A stretch of 64,000 bases of DNA, taken from NCBI RefSeq assembly GCF_001640805.2, contig NC_066833.1, positions 3,820,471 to 3,884,470 on the forward strand, given 5' to 3'. This DNA is from Lates calcarifer (taxonomy: Eukaryota; Chordata; Actinopteri; Centropomidae). The notes beneath the pieces are model-generated. The model ran no database searches, was not told the DNA's origin, and saw nothing but the letters and a program-made list of their open reading frames with translations. A program made the position numbers and the translations under genes. Shown here piece after piece: positions 9,501-19,560 of this stretch (position 1 is the first letter of the stretch; every line of letters starts with the position of its first letter).

Positions 9501-12439
9501 GGGGTGAGGAAGTCAAGTCTAGATCTGTGAGACCAAAAAGCCCTCCCCTCCCTTTCCCACTTCTGCAACACCTTCAGAAAAAGGTGGATTAAAAACCTTT
9601 GTACAAAACACTGAAATATTTTCAACCTTTTGTAACATTGGGAAAAACTTCAAAAAGCTTCATATCTATAGAGAACATTGGCTTGAAATGAAAATGTTTG
9701 ATATGGAGTTCCTGTTCCTGAATGCAGAATACAATTCAAGCATTTGACTTGAAATCATACTTTTGTTTTGTAAACATTGTGATATTGAGGTGTTAAAACT
9801 ATTTTTGTGGGCAGTTGTAGAACAAAGAGACTTGAAGTTTTCTAACAGTCTTTCTCCTTGTATAGTTGGTGGACACCACAGTGGAGTTGGCCAACAAAGT
9901 GGGAGCAGCAGAGATCATTTCTCGTATTGTTGATGACCTGAAAGATGAGGCTGAGCAGTACAGAAAGATGGTGATGGAGACTATTGAAAAAATCATGGGC
10001 AACCTGGGCGCAGCTGACATTGACCACAAGCTGGAGGAGCAGCTGATCGACGGTATCCTGTACGCCTTCCAGGAACAGACAACAGAGGTGAGAGAGATGA
10101 CACATTTTGCAATAGACTGTGTAAAGTTAAGTATTTCCAGAATGAGACAAATAATTTTATTAATGCCCTCCCTTCTCCTGTTTGTCCAGGACTCTGTGAT
10201 GTTGAATGGTTTTGGCACAGTGGTGAATGCCCTCGGGAAGCGTGTGAAACCCTACCTGCCTCAGATCTGCGGTACGGTGCTGTGGCGTCTGAACAACAAG
10301 TCAGCTAAAGTCCGTCAACAGGCTGCTGACCTGATCTCCCGTACAGCTGTGGTCATGAAGACCTGCCAGGAGGTATGCTATGAAGACTTAGCACACACAC
10401 ACAGACTGTGATGTATATGATGTAGCTTAGAAACTGATGCATGTTTTCCTTGTCTGTCACTGCAGGAGAAACTGATGGGTCACTTGGGTGTGGTGCTGTA
10501 CGAGTACCTGGGAGAGGAGTACCCTGAAGTGTTGGGTAGCATCCTGGGAGCACTGAAGGCCATTGTGAATGTTATTGGTATGTCACAGTTTTACTTTGTA
10601 GGTCATTCAGATTTCAGAGTTGTACAAAAAAGAAACATCTGAATAGCTAATGGATAATTTCCGTTTCACTCCAGGTATGCACAAGATGACCCCGCCAATC
10701 AAAGACCTGCTCCCTCGTCTGACTCCCATCCTGAAGAACAGACATGAGAAAGTGCAGGAGAACTGTATCGACCTGGTGGGCAGGATCGCTGACAGGTTAG
10801 TGGAATAAAAGCCTCAGCTTGAAGTTACACGAGAACCACAGAACCTTACCCTAACTATTACTTCTCACGTGTATTTTCAGGGGTGCTGAATATGTGTCGG
10901 CCAGGGAGTGGATGAGGATTTGTTTTGAGCTGCTGGAGCTGCTCAAGGCTCACAAAAAGGCCATCCGCCGAGCCACCGTCAACACGTTTGGTTATATCGC
11001 CAAAGCCATCGGGTAAGAATATGAAAGAATACCAAATCATTTTTGTATTTACTTTCATTTAATTGTCACTGTCCATGGTATACGCAGATCTTAAAGTCTT
11101 AAAAGCACTGAATTTGGTTTCCTCAAAAAATACAAGATTTTAGAAGATCATGGGCAGCAGTGTTATACATCAATGTAACATTGGACTGGTGAATAAAATG
11201 CACAAAAGTGTTAAGAAGTAAATGAAAACACCACATGGGAGCTCTGTAAGTATCAGAAAGTATCCCCAAAGAGTATCAAGAGTATCAAAAATGTTTAGTT
11301 GCACTCAATTGTACATTCTCCAGCAGCTCCAAGCAGGGCTGCCAGGTGGTTGGATTCAGTTACACGTCACAGCAGGGGTTGACTTCAGGATGCGTTAGAG
11401 ATTGTTTCTCTTCAGAAATGTGAGGTCTTTACAAATGTCACCTTAACCTAAACTTCACCCTCCTCTCTCCTCTCAGTCCCCATGATGTTTTGGCCACTCT
11501 GCTCAACAACCTGAAGGTCCAGGAGCGTCAGAACAGAGTCTGCACGACCGTGGCCATTGCCATCGTCGCCGAGACCTGTTCACCATTTACAGTGCTGCCA
11601 GCACTCATGAATGAATATCGTGTCCCTGAGCTCAACGTGCAGAACGGCGTGCTCAAGTCCCTCTCCTTCCTGTTCGAGTACATCGGAGAGATGGGCAAAG
11701 ACTACATCTATGCCGTCACACCACTGCTGGAGGACGCTCTCATGGACAGGTGAGTCAGAGGACGAGGGTTACAGAGAGTAGCTTATCATTTCTAGTTTAT
11801 ACCAGTAACTGTTGAGCACTGACCCTGTTCTTCTGTCGTCCTGCAGAGACTTAGTCCACAGACAGACTGCCAGTGCCGTGGTCCAGCACATGTCTCTGGG
11901 CGTCTATGGTTTTGGCTGCGAAGATTCACTCAACCACCTGCTCAACTACGTTTGGCCCAATGTGTTTGAGACATCGCCTCATGTGATCCAGGCTGTTATG
12001 GGTGCCCTGGAGGGGCTGAGGGTGGCCATTGGACCCTGCCGCATGTTGCAGTATTGCTTACAGGTGAGGACAACCAGCATGAGCCCTCATTCCCCTTGAA
12101 CTATTCAAGTTTTTATTGATTTACATCACTCAACATATTCCCAAAACCTAAAGATATTCAGTAAGGGCAACATAAAACACAGGAAAACACCAAATGCAAA
12201 CTAAACAAAACCAAAAAAACAGCACTCCACCTCAGGGCATTAAATTCACTCACTGAGTTAACTGGTGTTTGTTTCTTCAGGGTTTGTTCCATCCAGCCAG
12301 GAAGGTGAGAGATGTCTACTGGAAGATCTACAACTCCATCTACATTGGCTCACAGGACGCCCTCATCGCCCATTACCCACAGGTCTACAACGATGACAAA
12401 AACATTTATGTTCGCTATGAGCTTGAGTACGTCTTGTAA
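513..12439 (+). CDS. sf3b1: SF3B1, copy A (exons 2-24; exon 1 lies upstream of the window)
   Basis: Core subunit of the U2 snRNP SF3b complex; it binds the pre-mRNA around the branch-point adenosine in the nucleus. Exons, all with GT-AG borders and consistent phase: 513-688, 1342-1443, 1539-1653, 4134-4213, 4350-4535, 4664-5126, 5258-5379, 5488-5685, 5788-5889, 6204-6383, 6471-6557, 6963-7233, 7978-8123, 8383-8529, 8927-9052, 9866-10087, 10190-10372, 10466-10577, 10675-10795, 10881-11012, 11477-11749, 11847-12063, 12281-12439 (TAA). With the 28-nt exon 1 seen in copies B and C the protein is 1315 residues (human 1304). The N-terminal third (exons 6-7) carries RWDQ/RWDE U2AF-ligand motifs and many TP sites; exons 8-9 match the SF3B6/p14-binding region; exons 10-24 encode the HEAT-repeat superhelix, nearly identical to human. 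No frameshift was found. Single copy is the rule in vertebrates, so this is the most reliable of the three copies. Confidence 0.97.
689..1341 (+). other. SF3B1 intron 2 (copy A)
   Basis: 653 bp, AT-rich, GT-AG borders with a pyrimidine-rich 3' end (ctctttcctcag). No RNA gene or repeat recognised. Confidence 0.6.
1654..4133 (+). other. SF3B1 intron 4 (copy A), the longest intron of the gene
   Basis: 2480 bp against mostly 80-800 bp for the other introns. It contains a candidate decoy or poison exon at 2988-3050. No transposon was recognised. The corresponding introns in copies B and C are 38936-41415 and 57079-59555. Confidence 0.7.
2958..3050 (+). promoter_or_regulatory. Candidate decoy/poison exon in SF3B1 intron 4 (copy A)
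   Basis: A perfect branch-point sequence TACTAAC (2958-2964) is followed by a pyrimidine tract and the tandem acceptor CAGCAG, so an exon would start at 2988 or 2991. Read on from exon 4 it meets TAA at 3023-3025. A possible donor follows tgtgtag at 3051 (gttatg, weak). Human SF3B1 intron 4 is, from memory, reported to carry a conserved decoy exon that governs intron retention; the position matches. Counterparts start at 40270 (copy B) and 58412 (copy C). Confidence 0.45.
5986..6128 (+). ncRNA. Probable H/ACA snoRNA, family I, in SF3B1 intron 10 (copy A)
   Basis: Two hairpins with an H box and an ACA box. Hairpin 1 has a lower stem gcaag/cttgc, a two-sided internal loop (atcaacaccca and gaatatttg) and an upper stem gcacta/tagtgt. 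The upper stem lies 15 nt before the H box AAAGAA, the spacing expected of a pseudouridylation pocket. Hairpin 2 has an 18-bp stem (ctgctgctttcagtagag with ctctgctgggagcagcag), immediately followed by ACA and three bases. A second member in intron 14 keeps the stems despite substitutions. The target RNA is unknown. Confidence 0.65.
6599..6730 (+). ncRNA. Possible snoRNA, family II, in SF3B1 intron 12 (copy A)
   Basis: A 132-nt block similar to one of the same length in intron 15. Stem attctcg/cgagaat closes the first hairpin (6600-6606 with 6666-6672). Shared blocks include ttctcgcctgt, tcagggctagt, gttcgcta, accaaca and gttctcaacctgcac. An ACA lies three bases before the end (6725-6727). A canonical H box was not found, so the H/ACA class is tentative. 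Confidence 0.45.
7234..7977 (+). other. SF3B1 intron 13 (copy A)
   Basis: 744 bp with GT-AG borders. No repeat or structured RNA I can support. Copy B is cut by the N gap inside this intron. Confidence 0.55.
8184..8327 (+). ncRNA. Probable H/ACA snoRNA, family I, in SF3B1 intron 14 (copy A)
   Basis: Paralogue of the intron-10 sequence, same length within one base. The guide arm atcaacaccca is unchanged. The lower stem gtgag/cttgc keeps pairing through G-U. In hairpin 2, 17 of 18 pairs remain, including a C-G to G-U double change. It ends ACA plus three bases (ACA at 8322-8324). The H box is weaker (ATAGTG). Confidence 0.6.
8637..8768 (+). ncRNA. Possible snoRNA, family II, in SF3B1 intron 15 (copy A)
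   Basis: Counterpart of the intron-12 block. The closing stem is attctcg/tgagaat, where the last pair changes from G-C to G-U. ACA is at 8763-8765. The flanking intron sequence on both sides is not shared with intron 12. Confidence 0.45.
9053..9865 (+). other. SF3B1 intron 16 (copy A)
   Basis: 813 bp, AT-rich, without a recognised RNA gene or transposon. The acceptor is cttgtatag. Confidence 0.55.
11013..11476 (+). other. SF3B1 intron 21 (copy A)
   Basis: 464 bp, no feature recognised beyond GT-AG borders and a pyrimidine-rich 3' end (cctcctctctcctctcag). Confidence 0.55.
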
Positions 12440-12910
12440 ATACAAATTTATGTGCTCTTTTGTTTTTCTCATCCATCACCCTCCTCCACCGTCATCTCTT
12501 ATCTCAGTTTAGGACTGAGTCGGTTTTTATTTAGCAACTGTATGTCAGTCTTCTCCCGGGGCTTAACAGCCCTGATGATGCCACTTATTGATCTTGGATT
12601 TGAAATAAGTGTGAAATTAGGGGAAATAAAAGATGGAACATTGTAGAGTCTGTATGTATTTTTGTTTTGTTTTTTTTTAATTTCCTCTTTTTTGAGTGTT
12701 CCCTGTAAGGAAATATCAAGGTCAGATAAGCCTTGGTTGAGGAATAGAGCGCAGTCACGTGAGTGTTTTAAATATTTGGATTATTTTGGGGTTTTTGTGT
12801 ATCGATAGGATTCTGTATCGGCTGTACACACCCTCTCCATGTTTCACACCTCCTCTGTTCTTATTAGATTGTTTTATTTAACCAAATAAAATGTTTGTTG
12901 TATAAAAATC
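12440..12910 (+). other. SF3B1 3' UTR (copy A)
   Basis: This follows the TAA at 12437-12439. It is AT-rich with T tracts and has two AATAAA hexamers (12625-12630 and 12885-12890). The second is followed by a GT-rich stretch near 12912-12928, the usual downstream element, so I place the main 3' end near 12910. Confidence 0.6.
12885..12890 (+). terminator. Poly(A) signal of SF3B1
   Basis: AATAAA hexamer about 450 nt after the stop codon, with a GT-rich element 20-40 nt downstream. An upstream AATAAA at 12625 could give a shorter UTR. Confidence 0.6.
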
Positions 12911-13904
12911 AATTCCTGTGTTGTTTATCAAGTTTTTTTCTACTTGTCTAATAAACCAGTGAATGTAGTACCAGTTAAGAATTTACATTGATATAAAATT
13001 ACATATATTTTTAGATTATGTAACTTTCACGTTGTGTAGAAATGGATGGAAATTCAGGCCAAGGTAGAAAAACAAACATCAAACATTTGAATCTGGGCAA
13101 CACAATTATAAGCAATTAATAAAAAAAAAAAAAAGGCAAAGTGAAAATTGCAATTCCACTGCAAAAACTGAGATGGATAGACATGGGAAACAAGTTAATT
13201 TTGTCTGCTTCATTGCTATCCAGTCTTATTGAGTATGAGGACTGTGGTCTTAGCCAGCTTTGTGAAATACTTAGTTACAAAATGTATGAGTTACATAGCT
13301 AGCATATGCTACCAGTGTGTACCAGCTTAATATGCCGTCAAGAAGTTAGCTAAGGCACATGTGGTCTCTCCGAAACCCGCCCCTAAAGTTTACAATTTTT
13401 CTGATTATTCGTATTACTAATTATTGTTGCTGTCGTTGCTATTAATTAGAGTTCCTGAAAGAAAAAAACAGGAGGAGTTTCGCAAATCACACAGCTATGT
13501 GGAAACGAGGCGTGCATAGGAACATAGTTTTGAAAGGCACACAAGAAGACTAAGATGTTAACTGCTGCCAAAGAAGCTTCTGCAAAGTACTGAACAATAA
13601 TTATGAGTGTTGTGAAACAGTGAAGGGATGTAATGGATTCCCTCTGACTGTAGTAGCTGATGCACTATAAATAAAAGCACAGAGATCAACTCTCGTCCAT
13701 CCTGCATATATGCATGAACGCTTGTAGCCATACAATGGGAAAAAAACCTCCCCCACTCTTCTTCCCTTCCTTCCCTCCATTCAGCCAGACTCGTGCTTTG
13801 ACCCAGATTTCCCCAGCAGACGCCATCTCACGCCAGCTCTGGGTTTGCTACTCTGAGGAGGAAGGCAGTAAGTCTGTTGTGTTTGTGTGTGAGGCTGCAG
13901 CAGA

Positions 13905-14290
13905 CAGAGGTGGACGAAGTATCCAGGTCCTTTACTGATGTAAAAGAACTTTTAGATGACTGCAGTTGTTGGGTGAGTCAGTGATGGACAGGAGGCACAG
14001 GGCAAAGATCTGGTGGACCACTTACAGGCATAGTGTGGAAACAACCACCAGCTCCTGAACGTGGCCACCACCAAGGAGGTGGTGGTGGACTATGTTAAAG
14101 ACCTTTTCCACCAGAAGCTGTCTGCAGGAAGGGACAGAGCTTACCTGCACTGAGTGCTTTTACTTTGAATGTGTTAAGTCCATTTTCCTGATTACATACA
14201 TAAGTTACCATATTCAGTGCAGGACCTTTTCTTGCACCAGAGTTGTACTTTCATTTAAGCAAATGATCTGATCCTCTACCACTGGATATC
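13905..14290. repeat. Fragments of the teleost 'acttaagtaaag' interspersed repeat
   Basis: Sequence near 13905-13955 resembles the reverse complement of the family's 3' end, and 14160-14290 the forward end (gtgcaggacctttt, then atctgatcctctaccactgg). The same family is better preserved at 33983-34680. The LINE remnant lies between the two pieces. Confidence 0.4.
14034..14153 (+). mobile_element. Degenerate LINE reverse-transcriptase fragment
   Basis: Translation gives CGNNHQLLNVATTKEVVVDY followed by about 20 more codons and a stop. The pattern N-x-L-x-LN-x-x-KT-KE-x-VVD is typical of the thumb side of fish non-LTR retrotransposon reverse transcriptases. Only about 40 codons remain, so it is a dead fragment. 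It lies between two pieces of another repeat family. Confidence 0.5.
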
Positions 14291-15879
14291 TCACAGAGGA
14301 AGTCAGAAGATCACCAAAGTCATTAGGATTCATCCTCTGGGAACTATGATTGTCCTTATAAAGTTTCATGCCAATCCATCAAATAGTTGTTGAGGTATTT
14401 CAGTCTGGACCAAGTGGAAAACATCCTGACCTGTAAAGTTTTGATGTTGTTTTCTTCCAGATGTGGTGCAATAACAGGCCTCTTCTCCAGTTTCCTTCCT
14501 TCATAACCTTTGGAATGCATCTCCATGAAGACAGTGAACCATGAAAAACACATGGTGGTGTCTCTGATACAGCTGTGTGTGTGCACTCCACCAAAAATAT
14601 ACTGGGTAAATACACAATTCATGAACTACAGTGTATACCACTATCCTTGGCCTAAAAACTGCTGTGAAGGGAGACCTGTTGGATTTTAAATTTAAGGCTG
14701 TAACAGATTCTCAGCCCATTCTATAAACAGCTTTTCTAATTGTACTTACTGATGGTACATATCATTTGCACATAACGACCATTTGGTCAGTTTCACTTGT
14801 GCAAAATTCTAACAAATATTGAATATACTCTGAATTGACCTTTGGTCTTTCCAATCAACCAAAGCAAAAATGTTTCCTAAAATAATTTGTTTTCAGAAAT
14901 GTTATGAAATAAAATGTTGCTTTTCACTGTTGTTGTGGTTCCAGTGAAACAGCTGACAGCTACAGTTATTTGGAAAACAGCACTGTTCAAAGATGACTGA
15001 CGATCATAGTTACACAGACCTCAGGTAACTAATCTGTTGATGATGTCAACACAGGTTTAAATCAGAAGACTACAGATCACAAACATCTGCCATAGTTGGC
15101 GTAGCCACCTGGCATATATGTGTGACATGTATATGTGGATGGTGCATGTACATAAGCATAATTAATTTGCCACATTTAGGATTCAGTATGACAGTGTCAA
15201 ACCACCTCCAGTGAGCGATCCAGTCAACAAGTCTGCCTACATTGGTGTAGGCACCCAGCATGTATCTGTGACTGACTGTCAGACAGTGGACAGCAGGCTC
15301 TGTTTATAACCTTGCTCAGATACAGTCTATGCATACCTCCATGGTCAAAAATCAATCTAATCTAATAATATTAATAATATTCGTTTTTATGCAGTCCAGC
15401 GGTCCCCATGGGAATGCTGCTGTCGAGGCTTTCGTCATACAGAAGTGGGCGTTGATTCATGCGGTGGAAAAACGATAGACACTACCCATCCCCTCACCTC
15501 TCCCTTCCAGGCTTCTCAGAGTGTCTAGTGGCTGTCAGGTGTTCAACTACTACATCGACAAGATACGTTACACACTGATCCTTTATTTGGTCCTGTATCA
15601 TTGTGTTTTACACCTCAGGGCCGCCATAATTGTACTTTACAGAGGAAAAACAGTGGCATGCCCCTTTAAAAGAGATCTAATCCTCATATAACCCACATCA
15701 GTCTGTGAGAGTGGTCTCTTTACATTCCACTACATCTGTGTGCCTATTCATTTTTCATGCACCATGTTTTATTATTTTTGGATGATGCAGTTGTTTCCAG
15801 TGGGTGGCAGCAGCGAGGAGGGCTGCTGGTTGCTGTTGATGCTGAGGAAGCAGCTTCTCCTCCACTTCTGCATCTGAGA

Positions 15880-16440
15880 GGAGGAGAGACAGGCACCGAC
15901 TTCCTGTGAAATCTGTGTTCAGCTGTCTGGCTGCCTCTCCGGGAGGCTTGTGTTTTTGCAGACCGGGGAGGAGGGAGGCTTCTGTGGGTGGTGTATGGCT
16001 CAGAAGGTCGCCGGGGACCTCCGTGCAGCACAGACAGCAGCAGCAGAAACAGCAGCCATAAATGAGGATTGTTTACACCGGTGGGTCAAGCGCCTGTTCC
16101 TGCTTCCCCGCCTCCCCGCGACTCCGAGCGGCTGCCTCGGCTCGGCAGCGTCGCCGCACATAGCACCAGTGGAGCGGGGCTGATGGCCCTGGTGCTCGGC
16201 CCGGCCTTCATCATCAATATCGTCCGCCTGTGAGTCTGCTAGGGAGCTACAAGAAGCCATATACATTAGTGAAGTGAAGAAAGGAGGGAGAGCGGAGAAA
16301 AGCGAGAGGGGGAGCCCGGGTCGAGCAGCAGCATCGCACCGTGCATGGTGCTGCGGTGTCGGAGGAAGTGGATGAGCAGCCGGAGCTGACCCAGAGATGG
16401 CTGTCCTCAAACTGGCCGACCAGGTACATCTGCTAGCTGC
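15880..16440 (+). promoter_or_regulatory. GC- and CpG-rich promoter and 5' UTR region of ANKRD44
   Basis: This stretch is clearly richer in G, C and CpG than the AT-rich sequence on either side and ends around the ANKRD44 start codon. No TATA box is obvious close to the ATG. The transcription start site cannot be fixed from sequence alone. Confidence 0.55.
16397..16423 (+). CDS. ankrd44: ANKRD44 first coding exon
   Basis: The 27-nt open stretch ATG to CAG encodes MAVLKLADQ and is followed directly by a GT donor (gtacatc). Human ANKRD44, a regulatory ankyrin-repeat subunit of serine/threonine phosphatase 6, begins MAVLKLTDQ, one residue different. The exon lies about 4 kb downstream of SF3B1 and on the same strand, as in human, which is strong independent support. 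Upstream sequence is GC-rich, as expected for a promoter and 5' UTR. Exon 2, which should open the ankyrin repeats, is not present before the gap at 25172. The evidence is a short match plus synteny, so confidence is below that of the other genes. Confidence 0.8.
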
Positions 16441-16764
16441 TGTTAGCTTAGCCTCTAAACAGGCACCACAGCATTTTACACTAATATCGTCTGTTTAGGG
16501 TTCATGCGTTTTGTTTAAATATCGCACTTTCTCTTTGTGTTTCCACTTGTGCTTCCAGTCAGACAGTGAAATCAAACATGCATTTCTCTGCAGCAGGTCT
16601 GTGAACTAGAAAACATTCAGAAAACTGAGCGTTAATGTCTTGAGTTTTTGGCTAAAATTAATTTTCGGTGTTCTGTTCTAATTAGGACAGCCCACTTCTC
16701 AGATACTTCCTGCTCAGTTTCCTTCCGCAAGCTGCACACATCAAATGTCCTCAATAACCAGGGG

Positions 16765-17122
16765 AGGAGAATAACTAAGTACATCTACTCAAGTAGATGC
16801 AAATCTGTACTTGTCTTGAATATTTCCAATTGGTGCAACTACTCTGTGTTGTACTTTTTACTGCAGCAGAACTACTTAACAGCTTTAAATAAATCAATTA
16901 GTCCACATGGCAGGATGAACCTCCTCCCCTGGACATTTGTTGTTGGACCCCTTTTAACCCCCACTATACATGGCACTTTATGAAATAACAACAAATGTGT
17001 TAATTGACTGATTTAAAGTGTGTCTAATTTTCCTGTCTATACTCAAATACTTAAGTAACATTTTCAGTGCAGGACTTATTAGTCCTTTTAAATGATCTGG
17101 ATACTTTCTCCACCACTGTCAA
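16765..17122 (+). repeat. Teleost 'tactcaagta' interspersed repeat
   Basis: It starts with taagtacatctactcaagtag and ends with gatctggatactttctccaccactg, the characteristic start and end of a family abundant in fish genomes. The middle is diverged. A short reverse-oriented piece lies near 17800-17845. Confidence 0.5.
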
Positions 17123-17964
17123 TAATGAAGATGTGGCTGGAGCCAAATGCAGATTTACTGTGTCTTCTTACAGTGCTGTAATCTGTAGCACAGATTGGTG
17201 CTGTGTTTCTTGAGAGGAACCTCCAAATGCAAACCAAAAAATCCCTTTTTGATAAGATTTTATACCAAGGAGACATATTTGAGAGGCTGACTCAACAATC
17301 TCACCACAAGGTCTACTGAGTAGCTGAATCTGAAGGAACTTTCTGTTGTGTCACATGACCCTCCCCAGCAGAGTTCCACACTTTCAATCTCAAATATTAA
17401 GGGACAACTGCAGAAGTTTTGAATTTGGGACTTATTTCCCCATGTGATTGATAGAGGCAAAATCGTTGGAACTGGTTCAGTATTGAGTAAGAACACTGGA
17501 CCTGGCCACTGCAAACAGCTGCTTCAGTGTAATTCAATAGGCAACTGTCTGAAGAGGTCCACTAAAGTGCCTGTTTTTGTATTGACAGGCTCAGATTGAT
17601 ATTATAAGTGTCTGACAACATTATGGATAGGATTCCTACAGAGATAGACCTTTGTATTAAAGAGTAAGATTCTTTTTATCTAAACACTGCTGTATCACTA
17701 TCAGACTCCTTTGACAAAAACAGTAATTTTACCTCACAGAACACAGGAGCTGCTGGAATACCACTGCCTTGATCATGTAGTTCTTTTGTGTTCTTGTGTG
17801 TGTAAGTATTCAGATCTTTTACATAAGTAAAAGTACCACACAAACAAACTAACCAGTTCAGGCAGCAGTATTGCAGCAACTCCTGTGTTCTGTGAGGTAA
17901 AATGTCAGTGGAGTCTGGTTGAGATAAATAGCAGTGTTTCTGGCAACTAACAGTGATTTTCATC

Positions 17965-18555
17965 ATGGATTCATCTGCTGATTATTATCTCAATTAATCA
18001 TTTTTGAATTTCTATCATATATGACAAAGAAAAGGATCAGATCCTCACATTTGAGAAGCTGGAGCCAGACAAAGTTTGGTGATTTTTACTTGAAAAATGA
18101 CTGAATCTGAAGCTGTCAGTTAAACAATTAGGCGATTGTCTAAAAAAGAATCAGCAACTAATATAGTAACCAGTTTATTGTCTCAGTAATTTTCAGAAAA
18201 TAGTGAAAAATATTGATCACAGGAGTTGAAAACAGTGCATTCAAACATCTTGTTCTTTCCATCTGTGGGGTGATGTCCGACCTCTGTAGGGTTTTTACAG
18301 GCCTTGTCTTAAAAACCATTGAATTCAGTTTACTCAACAAAGGCCTTAGAAGGTATTAAAAGGTCTTAAAGTTAATTCACAGAAATCTTAAATATTTCCT
18401 CTCACCTGCTGTTTTTTTCTTGTTTTGTTAGTTAAAAATTCAAAGATATTTCATTTACCGTCCAAAAAAGCAGCACATCTTTACATTTTGTAGCTAAAAT
18501 GAGTTGAGTTACCAGTTTTATTTCTTCCTAGATTAATTGTCTAATCGTTGCAGCT
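17965..18555 (+). repeat. Teleost 'attaatcg...ttgcagctcta' interspersed repeat, fragmented
   Basis: Contains attatctcaattaatcattt, gagaagctggagccagaca and the terminal ctaatcgttgcagctctaaa, hallmarks of a family widespread in teleost introns. Internal rearrangement is likely. Related copies occur near 27570-27870 and at 32661-33040. Confidence 0.45.
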
Positions 18556-19129
18556 CTAAAATGAATATGTGATGTTACCAGGGTGAGAGCCACTCTAGAG
18601 GTCCCTAGACCTCAATTTGGGAACCGGTTTTCTCTCACTTCTGTAAACTCACAGCCTCGTGTTGAAGGTTCCACCTGTTTTGAAAGATGATCATGGTGAA
18701 CCTACCCATGAAAAGGTGGCTGGTGTTTGAAGAGACACCAACATGCCTCGGTAGAAATCCCTGATCTGATGCACCTTCGTCAGTCCAGTCATATCAGATC
18801 TGTCGTTGACTTCAAGGAGGGGAAGAACATTTTTTTTATTATGTAACTCACAACTGTGGGACTTCCTGTTATGTTCAGACAACATGCTGATGATGTCTGA
18901 TGATAACTGGATGCCTCAGCTCAGCAGACGGCTCAGTGGCTTATAGATGTTTTCCCTTTTTTGCTGTCTTTCATCATGTGCTGATCAAGAGTGGGTCACA
19001 TGAAAATCTGCTTGTAAGATCCTTTTTTAACCTATGGTAGTGAGTTATACTCAGCTTGTTAATGTAGCCTGAAATAAGTCCTGTAACAGGGAGGTTTTGT
19101 AGGTGCTCAGAGTATCTGCAGTAAAAAGT

Positions 19130-19195
19130 TTTAAGTCAAGTCAAGTCAAATTTTATTTATATAGCGTCAATTCACAAGAAGCACCGAATTCAAAA
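19130..19195 (+). repeat. Short repeat fragment ('tttatttatatagcgtcaattcac')
   Basis: The string attttatttatatagcgtcaattcacaa is the start of a very common fish interspersed repeat. Only about 60 bases are recognisable, directly before the minisatellite-bearing element. Confidence 0.45.
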
Positions 19196-19267
19196 AAGTC
19201 TTACTTTTCATTTATAAACTTAGAACTTTTGTCTTTTTATAGGCTCAATAGTCACTTTGCTTCTTGC

Positions 19268-19560
19268 TGTGATTATTTTGCAACTTTTTGAGGTGATTTT
19301 GGTCTCAATGTAGTTTGGTGGCTTTTGGTCATTTTGTGTCTCTTTGTGGTCATTTACTGACTTTTTGTGCTCTTTTTTTCTTTGTGGCTATTTTGTGCCT
19401 CTCTGCGGTTGTTTTGTGTCTGTTCTCATTTTGTGCCTCTTTGTGGTTGTTTCACAACGTTCTGTTGTGGTTTCTGTATTTGTAATATTTTAACTGAACT
19501 CTTTGACATTCAAACAAGAGGTATTCAGTCTCACTTCATACAGAGGCTCTGACCTTACCC
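19268..19560 (-). repeat. Minisatellite-bearing repeat element, left member of an inverted pair
   Basis: A degenerate repeat with a period of about 20 bases (units like ttttgtgtctctttgtggt) covers roughly 19300-19450. It is followed by a unique end resembling cttcatacagaggctctgacc and a G/C-rich gggcctgtgcac motif. The reverse complement of this arrangement appears at 24590-24935. Open frames over it are low-complexity translations, not genes. Confidence 0.6.

Larger units (their letters stand above)
12911..15879. other. Intergenic region between SF3B1 and ANKRD44
   Basis: About 3 kb with no supported gene. It holds a 14-base A run (13121-13134), fragments of a common teleost repeat, a short LINE reverse-transcriptase remnant (14034-14153) and otherwise AT-rich sequence. 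The open frames at 13714-13938 and 14356-14622 have no recognisable domain or exon borders. Confidence 0.55.

Noticed and set aside
13121..13134. A-run considered as the tail of a processed pseudogene
   Set aside because: No coding similarity upstream and no target-site duplication could be seen.
15744..16410. Minus-strand open frames opposite the ANKRD44 promoter
   Set aside because: They are explained by high GC content; no domain, splice sites or homology support them.
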